From Aliterella sp. RAGGC_92 (GTDB lineage: Bacteria > Cyanobacteriota > Cyanobacteriia > Cyanobacteriales > Chroococcidiopsidaceae), in the NCBI GenBank assembly GCA_030826005.1, contig JAPJOW010000019.1:1-27655 (forward strand): a stretch of 27,655 nucleotides of DNA. The letters run 5' to 3'. Each line of letters begins with the position of its first letter. Positions within the stretch are counted from its first letter, which is position 1. The position numbers and the translations under genes were made by a program. This document shows positions 7,055-14,371 of this stretch, one piece after another. A model generated the notes under the pieces. The model ran no database searches, was not told the DNA's origin, and saw nothing but the letters and a program-made list of their open reading frames with translations.

Positions 7055-8002
7055 ATGAAAGTTGTATTTTTTGGCACTCCTAATTTTGCTATTCCTACTC
7101 TAGAGCGTTTGCTAGAAAGTCCAGATTTTGAAGTGTTAGCCGTTGTAACTCAGCCAGACAAGCGCCGGGGACGGGGCAATCAAACTACAGCTTCACCAGT
7201 TAAAACTATAGCCAACGCGCGACAAATTCCAGTTTTTTCACCACCGCGCATCAAAAAAGATCCTCCTACTCTCATTCAACTAAAAGATTTAAACGCCGAT
7301 GTATTTGTAGTTATTGCCTACGGACAAATCTTATCTCCAGAAATTCTCGCTATGCCGCGCTTGGGATGTATCAACGTTCATGGTTCTATTTTGCCCAAGT
7401 ATCGCGGTGCCGCCCCAATTAACTGGTGTCTTTATCATGGCGAAACCCAAACAGGCATCACTACAATGTTGATGGATGCGGGCATGGATACGGGAGCAAT
7501 GTTGCTTAAAGCAACAATTTCGATTGATTTATCAGATAATGCTCAAATAATTGCCGATAAATTAGCCAATTTAGGGGCGGGTTTATTGATAGAGACGCTG
7601 GTTAAATGGGAAGCAGGACAAATTACCCCTATTCCTCAAGACAATAGCCAAGCAACTTACGCGCCGCTCATTCAAAAATCTGACTATGTTTTAGATTGGT
7701 CAAATAGTGCGATCGCTCTGCACAATCAAGTTAGAGGTTTTTTCCCTAATTGCACGACAACTTTTCGCGGTCAACAAATTAAAATTTTGGCTACTATGCC
7801 TTTGAATGAGAGCGATTCAACTCAATTCCCCAACTCCAAGCCAGGCACAGTCGTCGCGATTGTTAAAGGCACGGGCGCAGCCATTCAAACTGGTACGGGA
7901 ATATTGTTATTAAAAGAAGTCCAGTTAGCTGGCAAAAAGCCGCAGTCGGGCGGAGATTTTGTTAATGGGAATCATTTGACAGTGGGGGAAGTGTTGCAGT
8001 AG
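7055..8002 (+). CDS. fmt: Methionyl-tRNA formyltransferase
   Basis: Fmt transfers a formyl group from 10-formyl-tetrahydrofolate to Met-tRNAfMet for translation initiation in the cytoplasm. The N-terminal Rossmann-type catalytic domain starts MKVVFFGTPNFAIPTLE and holds the catalytic triad in the expected places: Asn107 and His109 in INVHGSILPKYRGAAPINW, and Asp145 in MDAGMDTGAM. The C-terminal OB-fold tRNA-binding domain begins near residue 210. At 315 aa it is slightly shorter than many cyanobacterial homologues (often about 330), within the family range. Its last 41 bases overlap the convergent DUF6464 gene. Housekeeping; no special regulation visible. Confidence 0.97.
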   Translation: MKVVFFGTPNFAIPTLERLLESPDFEVLAVVTQPDKRRGRGNQTTASPVKTIANARQIPVFSPPRIKKDPPTLIQLKDLNADVFVVIAYGQILSPEILAMPRLGCINVHGSILPKYRGAAPINWCLYHGETQTGITTMLMDAGMDTGAMLLKATISIDLSDNAQIIADKLANLGAGLLIETLVKWEAGQITPIPQDNSQATYAPLIQKSDYVLDWSNSAIALHNQVRGFFPNCTTTFRGQQIKILATMPLNESDSTQFPNSKPGTVVAIVKGTGAAIQTGTGILLLKEVQLAGKKPQSGGDFVNGNHLTVGEVLQ

Positions 8003-8354
8003 TTGCTCGATCTTGTTCGTAAAAACGGCAGCCGTTGCAAGGCCCTTCGGGGTTGACGGCACAACGGATAATTTCCGAACGAGCATTAAAGCGACAACTT
8101 GCGTCGCCGATGACCCAACGACCCTCTACAAGGCTGTTCTCGGTCGATCTTTGTGCTAATTGGACAAATATAGCGATTTTATGCAATTTGTAGCGCCCTG
8201 CCCTCAAATGGTAGCGATGGCGGCGTTCTAAAACTGCATAGGTTTTATCGCCAACCTCAACATAATTACCAGGTTGGGGTGTCCAATCTAGTTGAATATT
8301 TCCCAGACATTGCCTTGGGTGCGTCAATATAATCTCTGTTGGTATTTGCTCCAT
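7962..8354 (-). CDS. DUF6464 family protein with four conserved-looking cysteines
   Basis: The 130-aa protein is of a type found mainly in cyanobacteria. The first half reads as a small beta-barrel-like fold (NYVEVGDKTYAVLERRHRYH). The C-terminal half carries Cys87, Cys98, Cys106 and Cys109 in CRFNARSEIIRC and PCNGCRFYE. This spacing (10, 7 and 2 residues between them) would suit a zinc site or a redox or Fe-S site. The DUF6464 assignment is from memory of the family and the cysteine pattern. Its 3' end overlaps the 3' end of fmt on the opposite strand by 41 bases, so the two mRNAs are complementary at their ends. Function is unknown. Confidence 0.75.
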   Translation of the reverse strand: MEQIPTEIILTHPRQCLGNIQLDWTPQPGNYVEVGDKTYAVLERRHRYHLRAGRYKLHKIAIFVQLAQRSTENSLVEGRWVIGDASCRFNARSEIIRCAVNPEGPCNGCRFYEQDRATTATLPPLSNDSH

Positions 8355-8437
8355 AAATTAAGTAATGCTGGGTATGTTTGGCAAGAAGGGCGATCGCACT
8401 TCTTACCGTTTTTAAGTTTATCGTATGGTTAAAGCAT

Positions 8438-8468
8438 AGCGCCCCATAGCTCGTAACTAGGGGGCGCT
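8438..8468 (-). terminator. Hairpin downstream of hspA
   Basis: AGCGCCCC (8438-8445) and GGGGCGCT (8461-8468) form a perfect 8-bp GC-rich stem, extended inward by TAG/CTA beyond one mismatch. It lies about 21 bases after the hspA stop on the minus strand. The T tract beyond it is short, so it may act as a terminator or as an mRNA 3'-end stabiliser. Confidence 0.65.
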
Positions 8469-8489
8469 GCAAATTAGATTGCTAAGTAT

Positions 8490-8972
8490 TTAGTTTTGAG
8501 CCGTTGCTGGTGCTTCGTTAGCGGTATCTGAAACTGAATCCGATTTCGCATCGGCAACCAAGTTAACTTTAATCGCCTGACGGCGGGTGTCAACGACTTT
8601 AGGTAGCGTCAAGGTTAAAATACCATTTTTAAACTCGGCAGTTACGCGATCGTTTTGGACGGCTACAGGTAGAGCAATTACGCGCTGAAACTTACCATAA
8701 CGAAACTCAGAACGCAAATAATCTTGCTCTTGACGATGCTCGCCAGATATTGCTACAGCTTCGGTTGTTACCCGAATATCTAGGTCTTTTGCCTCAATTC
8801 CTGGTAAAAGACTCCGTACAATTATACTTTCTTCTGTGTTTTGCAGTTCAATTGCTGGCTGCCAGGTTGCTTGAGTTTCAGTATTCAAACTACGCATTTC
8901 GCCAAAAACTCGATCCATTTGTCGGCGGAGGGTTTCCATTTCAGAGATAGGTTGCCAACGAATTAATGTCAT
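8490..8972 (-). CDS. hspA: Small heat shock protein, Hsp20/alpha-crystallin family
   Basis: HspA is an ATP-independent holdase that protects soluble and thylakoid proteins during heat and oxidative stress. The N-terminus MTLIRWQPISEMETLRRQMDR matches the cyanobacterial type (RWQP followed by a helical segment). The alpha-crystallin domain spans about 43-140, with the signature FKNGILTLTLPK, and an I-x-V element (AIKV) follows at its end. The C-terminal tail is rich in Ala, Asp and Ser. Oddly, the mRNA has CCUCCU, the reverse of a Shine-Dalgarno sequence, immediately before the start codon, and no AGGA-type site is nearby. Cyanobacterial hspA genes are known for 5'-UTR RNA thermometers. Start choice is supported by the conserved N-terminus. 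Confidence 0.95.
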   Translation of the reverse strand: MTLIRWQPISEMETLRRQMDRVFGEMRSLNTETQATWQPAIELQNTEESIIVRSLLPGIEAKDLDIRVTTEAVAISGEHRQEQDYLRSEFRYGKFQRVIALPVAVQNDRVTAEFKNGILTLTLPKVVDTRRQAIKVNLVADAKSDSVSDTANEAPATAQN

Positions 8973-9361
8973 AGGAGGTTAAAAATTATTTGATTCATTT
9001 GCTTTACTTCTCTATAATGCCTAGCCTGTAAGGATTTGAGGGTGAGGTAAACCGGAACTATTAAGTTGTATTTCCTCGCCTGGGGTAGAAAAATTCAGAA
9101 TTTGGCGGGATTTAAAATTTTAAACTCAAAAGAACTCTATTAGTCCGTGCTTACCTAAAAAAATCAAAGATTAATAGCAGATGTTCCTTGCCTGACTCTT
9201 ATTATTAGGTTTTAATCAAATACGGTTCTCTAATTTTTTGCTCAATTGGAGTTAAACTAAGGCAAGATAAAATTCTGGCTTGTAGTCAAACTACTAAAAC
9301 TGCCAAGCGGCAACACCTTATCAATCCTTAACCCTAAACTATTTTCTTTACCCTTTCTTCA
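8973..9361. other. Intergenic region between divergent hspA and FHA gene
   Basis: The 389 bases carry the hspA leader and promoter on the minus strand and the FHA-gene promoter on the plus strand. On the plus strand, TTGGAG at 9246-9251 and TAAAAT at 9268-9273 (16-base spacer) are a weak promoter candidate. I see no CIRCE-like inverted repeat in front of hspA and no ORF of note. Confidence 0.45.
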
Positions 9362-9784
9362 ATGGCTTCCCAAAACAACCAGAGGCATTTACTAATTATT
9401 GAAGACGATCAGGGACGTAAGCAATTTTTACTTGATGGTTCTGTTTATTCTATTGGTAGAGATACCCGGTGTGATATTCGGCTATTTTCACAATTTGTCT
9501 CCCGTCGTCATGCAACTTTAGTGCAGCTACCTAAAGAAGATGGCAGTTGCTACTATCGGATTGTGGATGGCGATTCTAAAGGCAAGCCTAGTGCTAATGG
9601 AATGCTAATCAACGGGCGAAAAATTTTGGCTCACGACCTCAAAAATCAAGATGAGATTATTTTCGGTCCTCAAGTCAGGGCTATATACTATCTACTCAGT
9701 CGGGATACTATGCCATCCTTGCCAACGGACGAGTTCGATGTCACGCTAATTGGTCCTAATATGATGCCGGATTTTGATGAGTAA
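9362..9784 (+). CDS. FHA domain protein
   Basis: This 140-aa protein is a single forkhead-associated domain, which binds phosphothreonine peptides in Ser/Thr kinase signalling. The canonical residues are present: Gly32-Arg33 in YSIGRDTRCDI, Ser47 and His50 in SRRHA, and Asn79-Gly80 with NGRK in the 79-86 loop region. The acidic C-terminal tail PTDEFDVTLIGPN includes Thr128, which could itself be a phosphorylation site as seen in some self-binding FHA proteins; that is inference. There is no kinase gene nearby. No clear ribosome binding site precedes the ATG, and the start is set by the domain boundary. Confidence 0.9.
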   Translation: MASQNNQRHLLIIEDDQGRKQFLLDGSVYSIGRDTRCDIRLFSQFVSRRHATLVQLPKEDGSCYYRIVDGDSKGKPSANGMLINGRKILAHDLKNQDEIIFGPQVRAIYYLLSRDTMPSLPTDEFDVTLIGPNMMPDFDE

Positions 9785-9806
9785 GTTCAACGCTTACCAC
9801 TCTTGC

Positions 9807-10157
9807 TTAAATAGTAATACTTTCCACACTTTGCCAACTTTTATTGAGAGCAATTGTGCTATTTACTCGCTCAAATACCTGATAGCAGTGGTTGGCAACT
9901 TGCAGAGGTAATTCTTCATTTTTCACAACTAAGCTCACCCGCGTTGCTGACTCCGTAGCAGTCGTGCCATCGATCAGTACTTCTACGGATACAAGTTTAG
10001 CTAAAGATACCTTGCCGGGAATCTCCCGCGCCATAATATACTCGCTTTGGTCGTAGATTACATCTAAGCTACAACTAAGCAAAATGTCCTTAATTGACTG
10101 CCGTAAACTACTGTTATTTCCAGATGCTACGGTAAAAGAGCAAGTGTAACGAGCCAT
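9807..10157 (-). CDS. Conserved hypothetical protein, 116 aa
   Basis: I do not recognise a named family, though I recall similar proteins in many cyanobacteria. The N-terminus MARYTCSFTVASG and the segment DVIYDQSEYIMAREIPGKVSLAKLVSVEVLID read as alternating strands and helices of a small alpha/beta fold. There is no signal peptide, membrane segment or obvious catalytic motif. It is convergent with the FHA gene (22-base gap) and divergent from tmk. Function unknown. Confidence 0.75.
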   Translation of the reverse strand: MARYTCSFTVASGNNSSLRQSIKDILLSCSLDVIYDQSEYIMAREIPGKVSLAKLVSVEVLIDGTTATESATRVSLVVKNEELPLQVANHCYQVFERVNSTIALNKSWQSVESITI

Positions 10158-10341
10158 GATATTTTATACATTGCAGTACTAGTTAATTCCATAATATCGA
10201 ATTTATAAGCGCGATCGCCTAGTTGCTAAGATATAAAGCTTAATCAATATATTTGTTTCTTAAAAACTTTACATTCACTTCCACTAGCCGCAAGTGGGCT
10301 ACCTTGAGAAAGAGAAAAAATGCAATCAAAGTATTTAAGTC

Positions 10342-10971
10342 ATGGCTGGTAAATTAATTGTATTTGAAGGAGTAGAAGGCTGCGGCAAAACTACCCAAAT
10401 TCAAAAATCTTATTTGTGGTGGCAAGAAACCCGCCCGAAGGACAAAATAATTGTCACCCGCGAACCAGGAGATACAGAGCTAGGTTTAGGCTTGCGTCAA
10501 TTATTACTCTCGCTCAAAAATCAACAGCCAATTTATCCTACTGCCGAATTATTATTATACTCCGCCGATCGCGCCCAGCACGTCCAAGAAGTGTTGCGCC
10601 CGCACCTAACAAAAGAAACGATTATTTTATGCGATCGGTATACGGATTCAACTATCGCCTATCAAGGCTATGGCAGAGGCTTGCCGCACTCTATTATCGA
10701 ACAACTGAACTTTTTTGCCACCAATGGCTTAGAAAGCGACCTCACGATCTGGCTAGATGTCGATGTCGAGGTAAGTTTGCCTAGGACGAAACAGCGAGGA
10801 GTTAGCGATCGCATTGAACAAGCCGATCTAGCATTTCATAAACGAGTCCAAGCAGGCTACAATCAGTTAGCACAAGCTTTTCCGCAGCGAATTAAGCGAG
10901 TAGACGCAAGTTTAGACGAGCAAGCCGTACAAGGGCAAATTAGAGTTTTATTACAGCAACATCTTAGTTAA
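10342..10971 (+). CDS. tmk: Thymidylate kinase
   Basis: Tmk phosphorylates dTMP to dTDP with ATP, an essential step of dTTP synthesis. The P-loop is GVEGCGKTT (residues 10-18), the DR motif lies in CDRYTDSTIAYQGYGRGL, which also binds thymidine, and the lid region contains RTKQRGVSDRIEQ. The 209-aa length is standard. The start codon lacks a strong ribosome binding site, but the N-terminus MAGKLIVFEGVEG is typical. Its stop codon overlaps the holB start by one base (TAATG), so the two genes are translationally coupled, linking dTTP supply with replication clamp loading as in many bacteria. Confidence 0.97.
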   Translation: MAGKLIVFEGVEGCGKTTQIQKSYLWWQETRPKDKIIVTREPGDTELGLGLRQLLLSLKNQQPIYPTAELLLYSADRAQHVQEVLRPHLTKETIILCDRYTDSTIAYQGYGRGLPHSIIEQLNFFATNGLESDLTIWLDVDVEVSLPRTKQRGVSDRIEQADLAFHKRVQAGYNQLAQAFPQRIKRVDASLDEQAVQGQIRVLLQQHLS

Positions 10972-11936
10972 TGAATTTTTTTGCACCCCTAATCGGACAA
11001 CCCCAAGCCGTTGAACTTTTAACTCAAGCTATTACCCAAAATCGCATCGCTCCGGCTTATTTATTTACTGGCGTAGATGGCATTGGGCGCAGTTTAGCCG
11101 CGCGGTGTTTGATCGAGCAATTAATTTGCCAGCACCTCCCAGCAATCGAACCAACATTAATTCAAAATCGCTTGCGCCAAGCAATTCAAAGCGATGTCCT
11201 GTGGGTACAGCCAACTTATCTTTACCAAGGACAACTTTACACTAGCGCCGAAGCCACCGAAAAAAAACTTAAACTCAAAGCACCGCCAATCATCCGTACC
11301 GAGCAAATTCGGAAGATTGCCCAGTTTCTCAGCCGCCCCAGCGCCCTATCGCCTCGCTTGGTGGTAGTTATCGAAAAAGCTGAAACTATGGCAGAATCCG
11401 CCGCCAATGCTTTACTCAAAACCCTCGAAGAACCAGGACAAGCGACGATAATTTTAATTGCTCCTAATGCCGAATCTTTATTACCTACCCTCGTGTCGCG
11501 CTGTCAAAAAATTCCTTTTTATCGCCTCAGTCCCGAAGCATTATCTCAAGTATTACGCCAGACAGTACAAGAATCAATTTTGCTTCAATACCCAGCAATT
11601 TTAAAAACTTGCCAGGGTAGTCCGGGAAATGCTTTAACGGCGGTACGGATTTGCCAAGCAATTCCTAGCGATTTGCTATCAAACTTAGAAGTTTTGCCTA
11701 GTTTGTCGCTGCGTAATGTTCTAGAACTAGCACGTCAAGTAGGGGCGTTAGAGCTAGAAGTACAATTATGGCTCTTAGATTATCTCCAACAGCAGTTTTG
11801 GCAACAATTTTTGCTCGGCAAAATTTCTCCTCCGCCTCTTGACGGGCTAGAAACAGCCCGCAAATATTTACTTAGTTTTGTTCAACCGCGTCTCGTTTGG
11901 GAAGTAACGCTGATGGAGTTTTTGGCAGTTAGCTGA
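10971..11936 (+). CDS. holB: DNA polymerase III delta-prime subunit
   Basis: HolB is the stator subunit of the clamp-loader complex, a member of the AAA+ family. The N-terminal segment (IGQPQAVELLTQAI, then LFTGVDGIGRSLAAR) matches the RFC-like AAA+ domain. The P-loop is degenerate, with Arg in place of the catalytic Lys, consistent with delta-prime not hydrolysing ATP. The SRC motif carrying the trans-acting arginine finger is present (LVSRCQK). The usual four-cysteine zinc module after the first helix is not visible; a Gln/Leu-rich segment ending in EKKLKLKAPPIIRTEQIR takes its place. Coupled to tmk by a one-base overlap and followed by a good terminator. Confidence 0.9.
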   Translation: MNFFAPLIGQPQAVELLTQAITQNRIAPAYLFTGVDGIGRSLAARCLIEQLICQHLPAIEPTLIQNRLRQAIQSDVLWVQPTYLYQGQLYTSAEATEKKLKLKAPPIIRTEQIRKIAQFLSRPSALSPRLVVVIEKAETMAESAANALLKTLEEPGQATIILIAPNAESLLPTLVSRCQKIPFYRLSPEALSQVLRQTVQESILLQYPAILKTCQGSPGNALTAVRICQAIPSDLLSNLEVLPSLSLRNVLELARQVGALELEVQLWLLDYLQQQFWQQFLLGKISPPPLDGLETARKYLLSFVQPRLVWEVTLMEFLAVS

Positions 11937-11937
11937 C

Positions 11938-11983
11938 AAGGCAAAAACAAATTTGGCAATTTTTGCCTTTTGCGATCGCAAAA
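11938..11983 (+). terminator. Terminator after tmk-holB, plus adjacent HIP1 palindrome
   Basis: AAGGCAAAAA (11938-11947) pairs perfectly with TTTTTGCCTT (11960-11969) right after the holB stop, giving a terminator-like stem. A 16-base perfect palindrome, TTTTGCGATCGCAAAA at 11968-11983, follows and contains HIP1. Confidence 0.7.
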
Positions 11984-12043
11984 GATGCCAATATAAGCAA
12001 AAATTAAATTGATGTGCCAGCAAGTTTATTTGCAAAAACAGGC

Positions 12044-12763
12044 ATGACTGAACAAGCAACAGCTAACAATGATAGTGGAAGCGGATTTCTTATAGTCCTC
12101 TTGCCGATCGCAATTTTGATTATTTTTCTTTTTGCCACTTGGCCAATTATCCTATTTCTACTTTTGCTTAGTGTAGGTTTAAATATTTGGCAGCAATACC
12201 AGTGGCAAAAATGGAGCAAACAAGTAGATCCGCTTTTTTACAATTTAATTCAACTCAATCAAGGGGCAATTACTCCCCTCGATTTGGCTATGAAAGCTAA
12301 CTTTAGTGCGGTAACAGCTAAACGCTACCTAGATACAAAAGCTCGTGAATTTGGCGCTCAATGCCGAAACTACGATCGCCAAGACGCGGTGTATTACTTT
12401 ATTACGGCAAGTATTCTCGGTAATATTTTAGACGATAGCGAACCCCAACCCCAGTTAGAGGAAGTTAAAGAACCGCCTTTAGGCGCTGCAACCTCGTCTG
12501 TAGAAAAAGCAACGGCGGTTTCCTCTCCCTTGCCAAAACAAGAAGAAGTTGAGGAACATATTGAAGATCGCGAGCATGAGCAATCGTCTTTGGGTTTGAT
12601 TCAATCCGAGCTTGCCAAACGGCTTGATGTTCATTCCAGCACTATCTACAAGCGCCGGGACGATCCAGATTTTTCTAATTGGACGCAGACACGCGATCCT
12701 GAAGGTATTTCTTGGACTTACTCGCCAGATACTAGGCTATTTTCGCCTTTGGGGAAATCGTAA
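12044..12763 (+). CDS. Membrane protein with helix-turn-helix-like cytoplasmic segments
   Basis: I do not recognise a named family. Counting from the ATG at 12044, two closely spaced hydrophobic segments (about 15-31 and 33-49) form a membrane hairpin. Next comes a soluble part with GAITPLDLAMKANFSAVTAK, which reads like a winged-helix DNA-binding fold, then an acidic proline-containing linker. A second helix-turn-helix-like stretch (LIQSELAKRLDVHSSTIYKR, about 184-203) follows, and the end is SWTYSPDTRLFSPL. A membrane-tethered DNA-binding regulator is one reading; the helix-turn-helix-like pieces might instead serve protein contacts. An upstream in-frame GTG at 12014 would add ten residues, but no ribosome binding site favours it. 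Confidence 0.75.
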   Translation: MTEQATANNDSGSGFLIVLLPIAILIIFLFATWPIILFLLLLSVGLNIWQQYQWQKWSKQVDPLFYNLIQLNQGAITPLDLAMKANFSAVTAKRYLDTKAREFGAQCRNYDRQDAVYYFITASILGNILDDSEPQPQLEEVKEPPLGAATSSVEKATAVSSPLPKQEEVEEHIEDREHEQSSLGLIQSELAKRLDVHSSTIYKRRDDPDFSNWTQTRDPEGISWTYSPDTRLFSPLGKS

Positions 12764-12796
12764 ATTAGACTTCTTGCCTGAATCCAACAAAGTCCC

Positions 12797-12825
12797 CTAA
12801 ATCCCCAGAGGAACGGGGGATTTAG
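12797..12825. repeat. Palindromic element of the CCCCTAAATCCCC type
   Basis: CTAAATCCCC (12797-12806) and GGGGATTTAG (12816-12825) form a perfect 10-bp stem over a nine-base loop. No T tract follows. Such TAAATCCCC palindromes are familiar as short dispersed repeats in cyanobacterial genomes, so this may be one copy of a repeat family rather than a plain terminator. Confidence 0.5.
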
Positions 12826-12908
12826 AATTTATTTACCCTCAGAATTGGGCAGTTAGGGGGGCGAAAAATTATTTACGCGCCTAAGTTTATTGAATTATAC
12901 TTATGGCA

Positions 12909-12937
12909 AAAGCGGCAACCTAGCGATCGCCGTTTTT
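12909..12937. terminator. Possible terminator between convergent genes
   Basis: AAA-x-CGGC on the left (CGGC at 12913-12916) pairs with GCCG at 12929-12932 followed by TTTTT (12933-12937); one base is bulged. It lies between the plus-strand membrane protein gene and the minus-strand 52-codon gene and could serve the former. Confidence 0.4.
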
Positions 12938-12969
12938 GTCGTAATTGCTGAGAAGCTAAGTAAAATCGC

Positions 12970-13128
12970 TTACTTAGCAGCTAAAGTAAGGTTTTGTACT
13001 GTTTGAACTTGGGGCGCGGGGAGCATTTCACCGCGAAAATCTAAAAATTGGACGATAACTAAATATACAATTCCTAGCAGCAAAGCGATCGCGCCTGTAA
13101 CTACCGCAACAATTTTTGAACGATCCAT
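12970..13128 (-). CDS. Small single-pass membrane protein, 52 aa
   Basis: A complete frame encodes 52 residues starting MDRSKIVAVVTGAIALLLGI and ending NLTLAAK. A single hydrophobic helix covers about residues 6-28, preceded by a short charged N-terminus. It is followed by QFLDFRGEMLPAP and a polar tail. AAGGAA lies five bases before the ATG, a good ribosome binding site. I recall similar small proteins with the LDFRGEM-type motif in other cyanobacteria but can give no function. A 9-bp perfect stem (GCTAAGTAA 12955-12963 with TTACTTAGC 12970-12978) overlaps its stop codon and could mark the transcript end. It is divergent from the ABC ATPase gene 59 bases away. Confidence 0.75.
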   Translation of the reverse strand: MDRSKIVAVVTGAIALLLGIVYLVIVQFLDFRGEMLPAPQVQTVQNLTLAAK

Positions 13129-13187
13129 TTATTTCCTTGCAATTGAAGCCTATATTAGATATTTTAAAAGACGTTCTAACTTGTTAA

Positions 13188-14177
13188 ATGAAGTCAACTA
13201 TCGACTCTGAGTTACCAGCACGCCCAACGGTAGTTCAAACTTTTGAACTCAGTAAAGTCTATCGCACGGGTTTTTGGCTAAATCAAAAAATTCCTTCCTT
13301 GAAAAGCTGCTCTCTCAGTGTCTTTCAAGGAGAAACTTTTGGCTTACTAGGGCCAAATGGAGCAGGAAAAACTACGCTGTTAAAACTGCTTCTAGGTATT
13401 GTTCGCCCTACTTCCGGGCGCGGATTGCTACTAGAGCGACCTTTGGGCAGTCGCTCTTGCAAACAACACTTGGGTTATTTGCCAGAAAACGCTTATTTTT
13501 ACGACTATTTAACTGGTTGGGAATGCTTGCAAATGACGGCGGGACTGTTTCAAATTCCTAGCGATGTCCAGCGATTGCGGATTCCTCAACTCCTAGAATT
13601 AGTCGGTTTACCCCAAGCTGCTGCCCGTAAAAAACAGATGCGCCAGTATTCTAAAGGTATGCTTCAGCGTGTAGGAATGGCGCAAGCTTTAATTAACGAC
13701 CCCAAATTAGTATTTCTCGACGAGCCAATGTCAGGACTAGATCCGCTCGGACGCTACCAAATGCGGAATATTATTTTGTCCCTCAAACAACAAGGCAAAA
13801 CAATTTTTTTCAATAGCCATATTTTATCGGAAGTAGAGCAAATTTGCGATCGCGTAGCTATTCTCGCTCAAGGACAATTAATTTGCAGTGGTTCTATTGA
13901 TGAACTTTTGGGCAGCGCCAATGTTTACCACATCAAAGCTCAAGGCGGTAATTTTGATTTATTAAATAAATGGGTATTCGAGCTTACCCCAGAACGAGAT
14001 AACTATTGGCACGGTCAAATTCTGACAAAAAATATTGATGAATTTTTAGCCAATCTCTCCGCCTTAGATACCCGTATTATTACCTTGAATTTGTCTCGCC
14101 CTTCTTTAGAGGAGTTCTTTTTGCAGCAAATCAAAGTACCAGAAACTAGCGATCGCTCAAATTTTTTGAACAATTAA
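13188..14177 (+). CDS. ABC transporter ATP-binding protein (ABC-2 export type)
   Basis: This nucleotide-binding subunit has all motifs: Walker A GPNGAGKTT (55-63), signature YSKGM with following LQRV (154-162), Walker B LVFLDEP (174-180) and the H-loop His211 in NSHIL. The sequence around the signature (SKGMLQRVGMAQAL) and the C-terminal extension of about 90 residues after the ATPase core are typical of ABC-2-type exporters (CcmA/DrrA-like). No permease gene lies beside it, so its membrane partner must be elsewhere. The substrate is unknown. The ATG has no obvious ribosome binding site; the first 15 residues are poorly conserved in such proteins, so a slightly later start cannot be excluded. 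Confidence 0.88.
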   Translation: MKSTIDSELPARPTVVQTFELSKVYRTGFWLNQKIPSLKSCSLSVFQGETFGLLGPNGAGKTTLLKLLLGIVRPTSGRGLLLERPLGSRSCKQHLGYLPENAYFYDYLTGWECLQMTAGLFQIPSDVQRLRIPQLLELVGLPQAAARKKQMRQYSKGMLQRVGMAQALINDPKLVFLDEPMSGLDPLGRYQMRNIILSLKQQGKTIFFNSHILSEVEQICDRVAILAQGQLICSGSIDELLGSANVYHIKAQGGNFDLLNKWVFELTPERDNYWHGQILTKNIDEFLANLSALDTRIITLNLSRPSLEEFFLQQIKVPETSDRSNFLNN

Positions 14178-14334
14178 TATATATTACCCCCTAATCGTAA
14201 AAAAATAATTCCCTTCATTTGCTAAGAATTTTACGATCGTAACTAGCTACAATCTCTGCTACCAATTCACATTTTAAGTGTTTCTCCGATCGTTTAACTT
14301 AATTTGTTATCAATTTGCCGAAACATTACCATAG

Positions 14335-14363
14335 TAGTTTCCCGGATAGCAAACCTTTAGCAG
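14335..14363 (+). promoter_or_regulatory. Variant of the sigF/pilG shared element (upstream copy)
   Basis: TAGTTTCCCGGATAGCAAAC followed by CTTTAGCAG resembles TAATTTCGGTAGCAAACC plus TCGCAG in front of sigF, with small insertions. It lacks a -10-like hexamer, which suggests that the CGG-TAGCAAACC part is recognised independently of a promoter. Confidence 0.4.
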
Positions 14364-14371
14364 CTAAGTTA

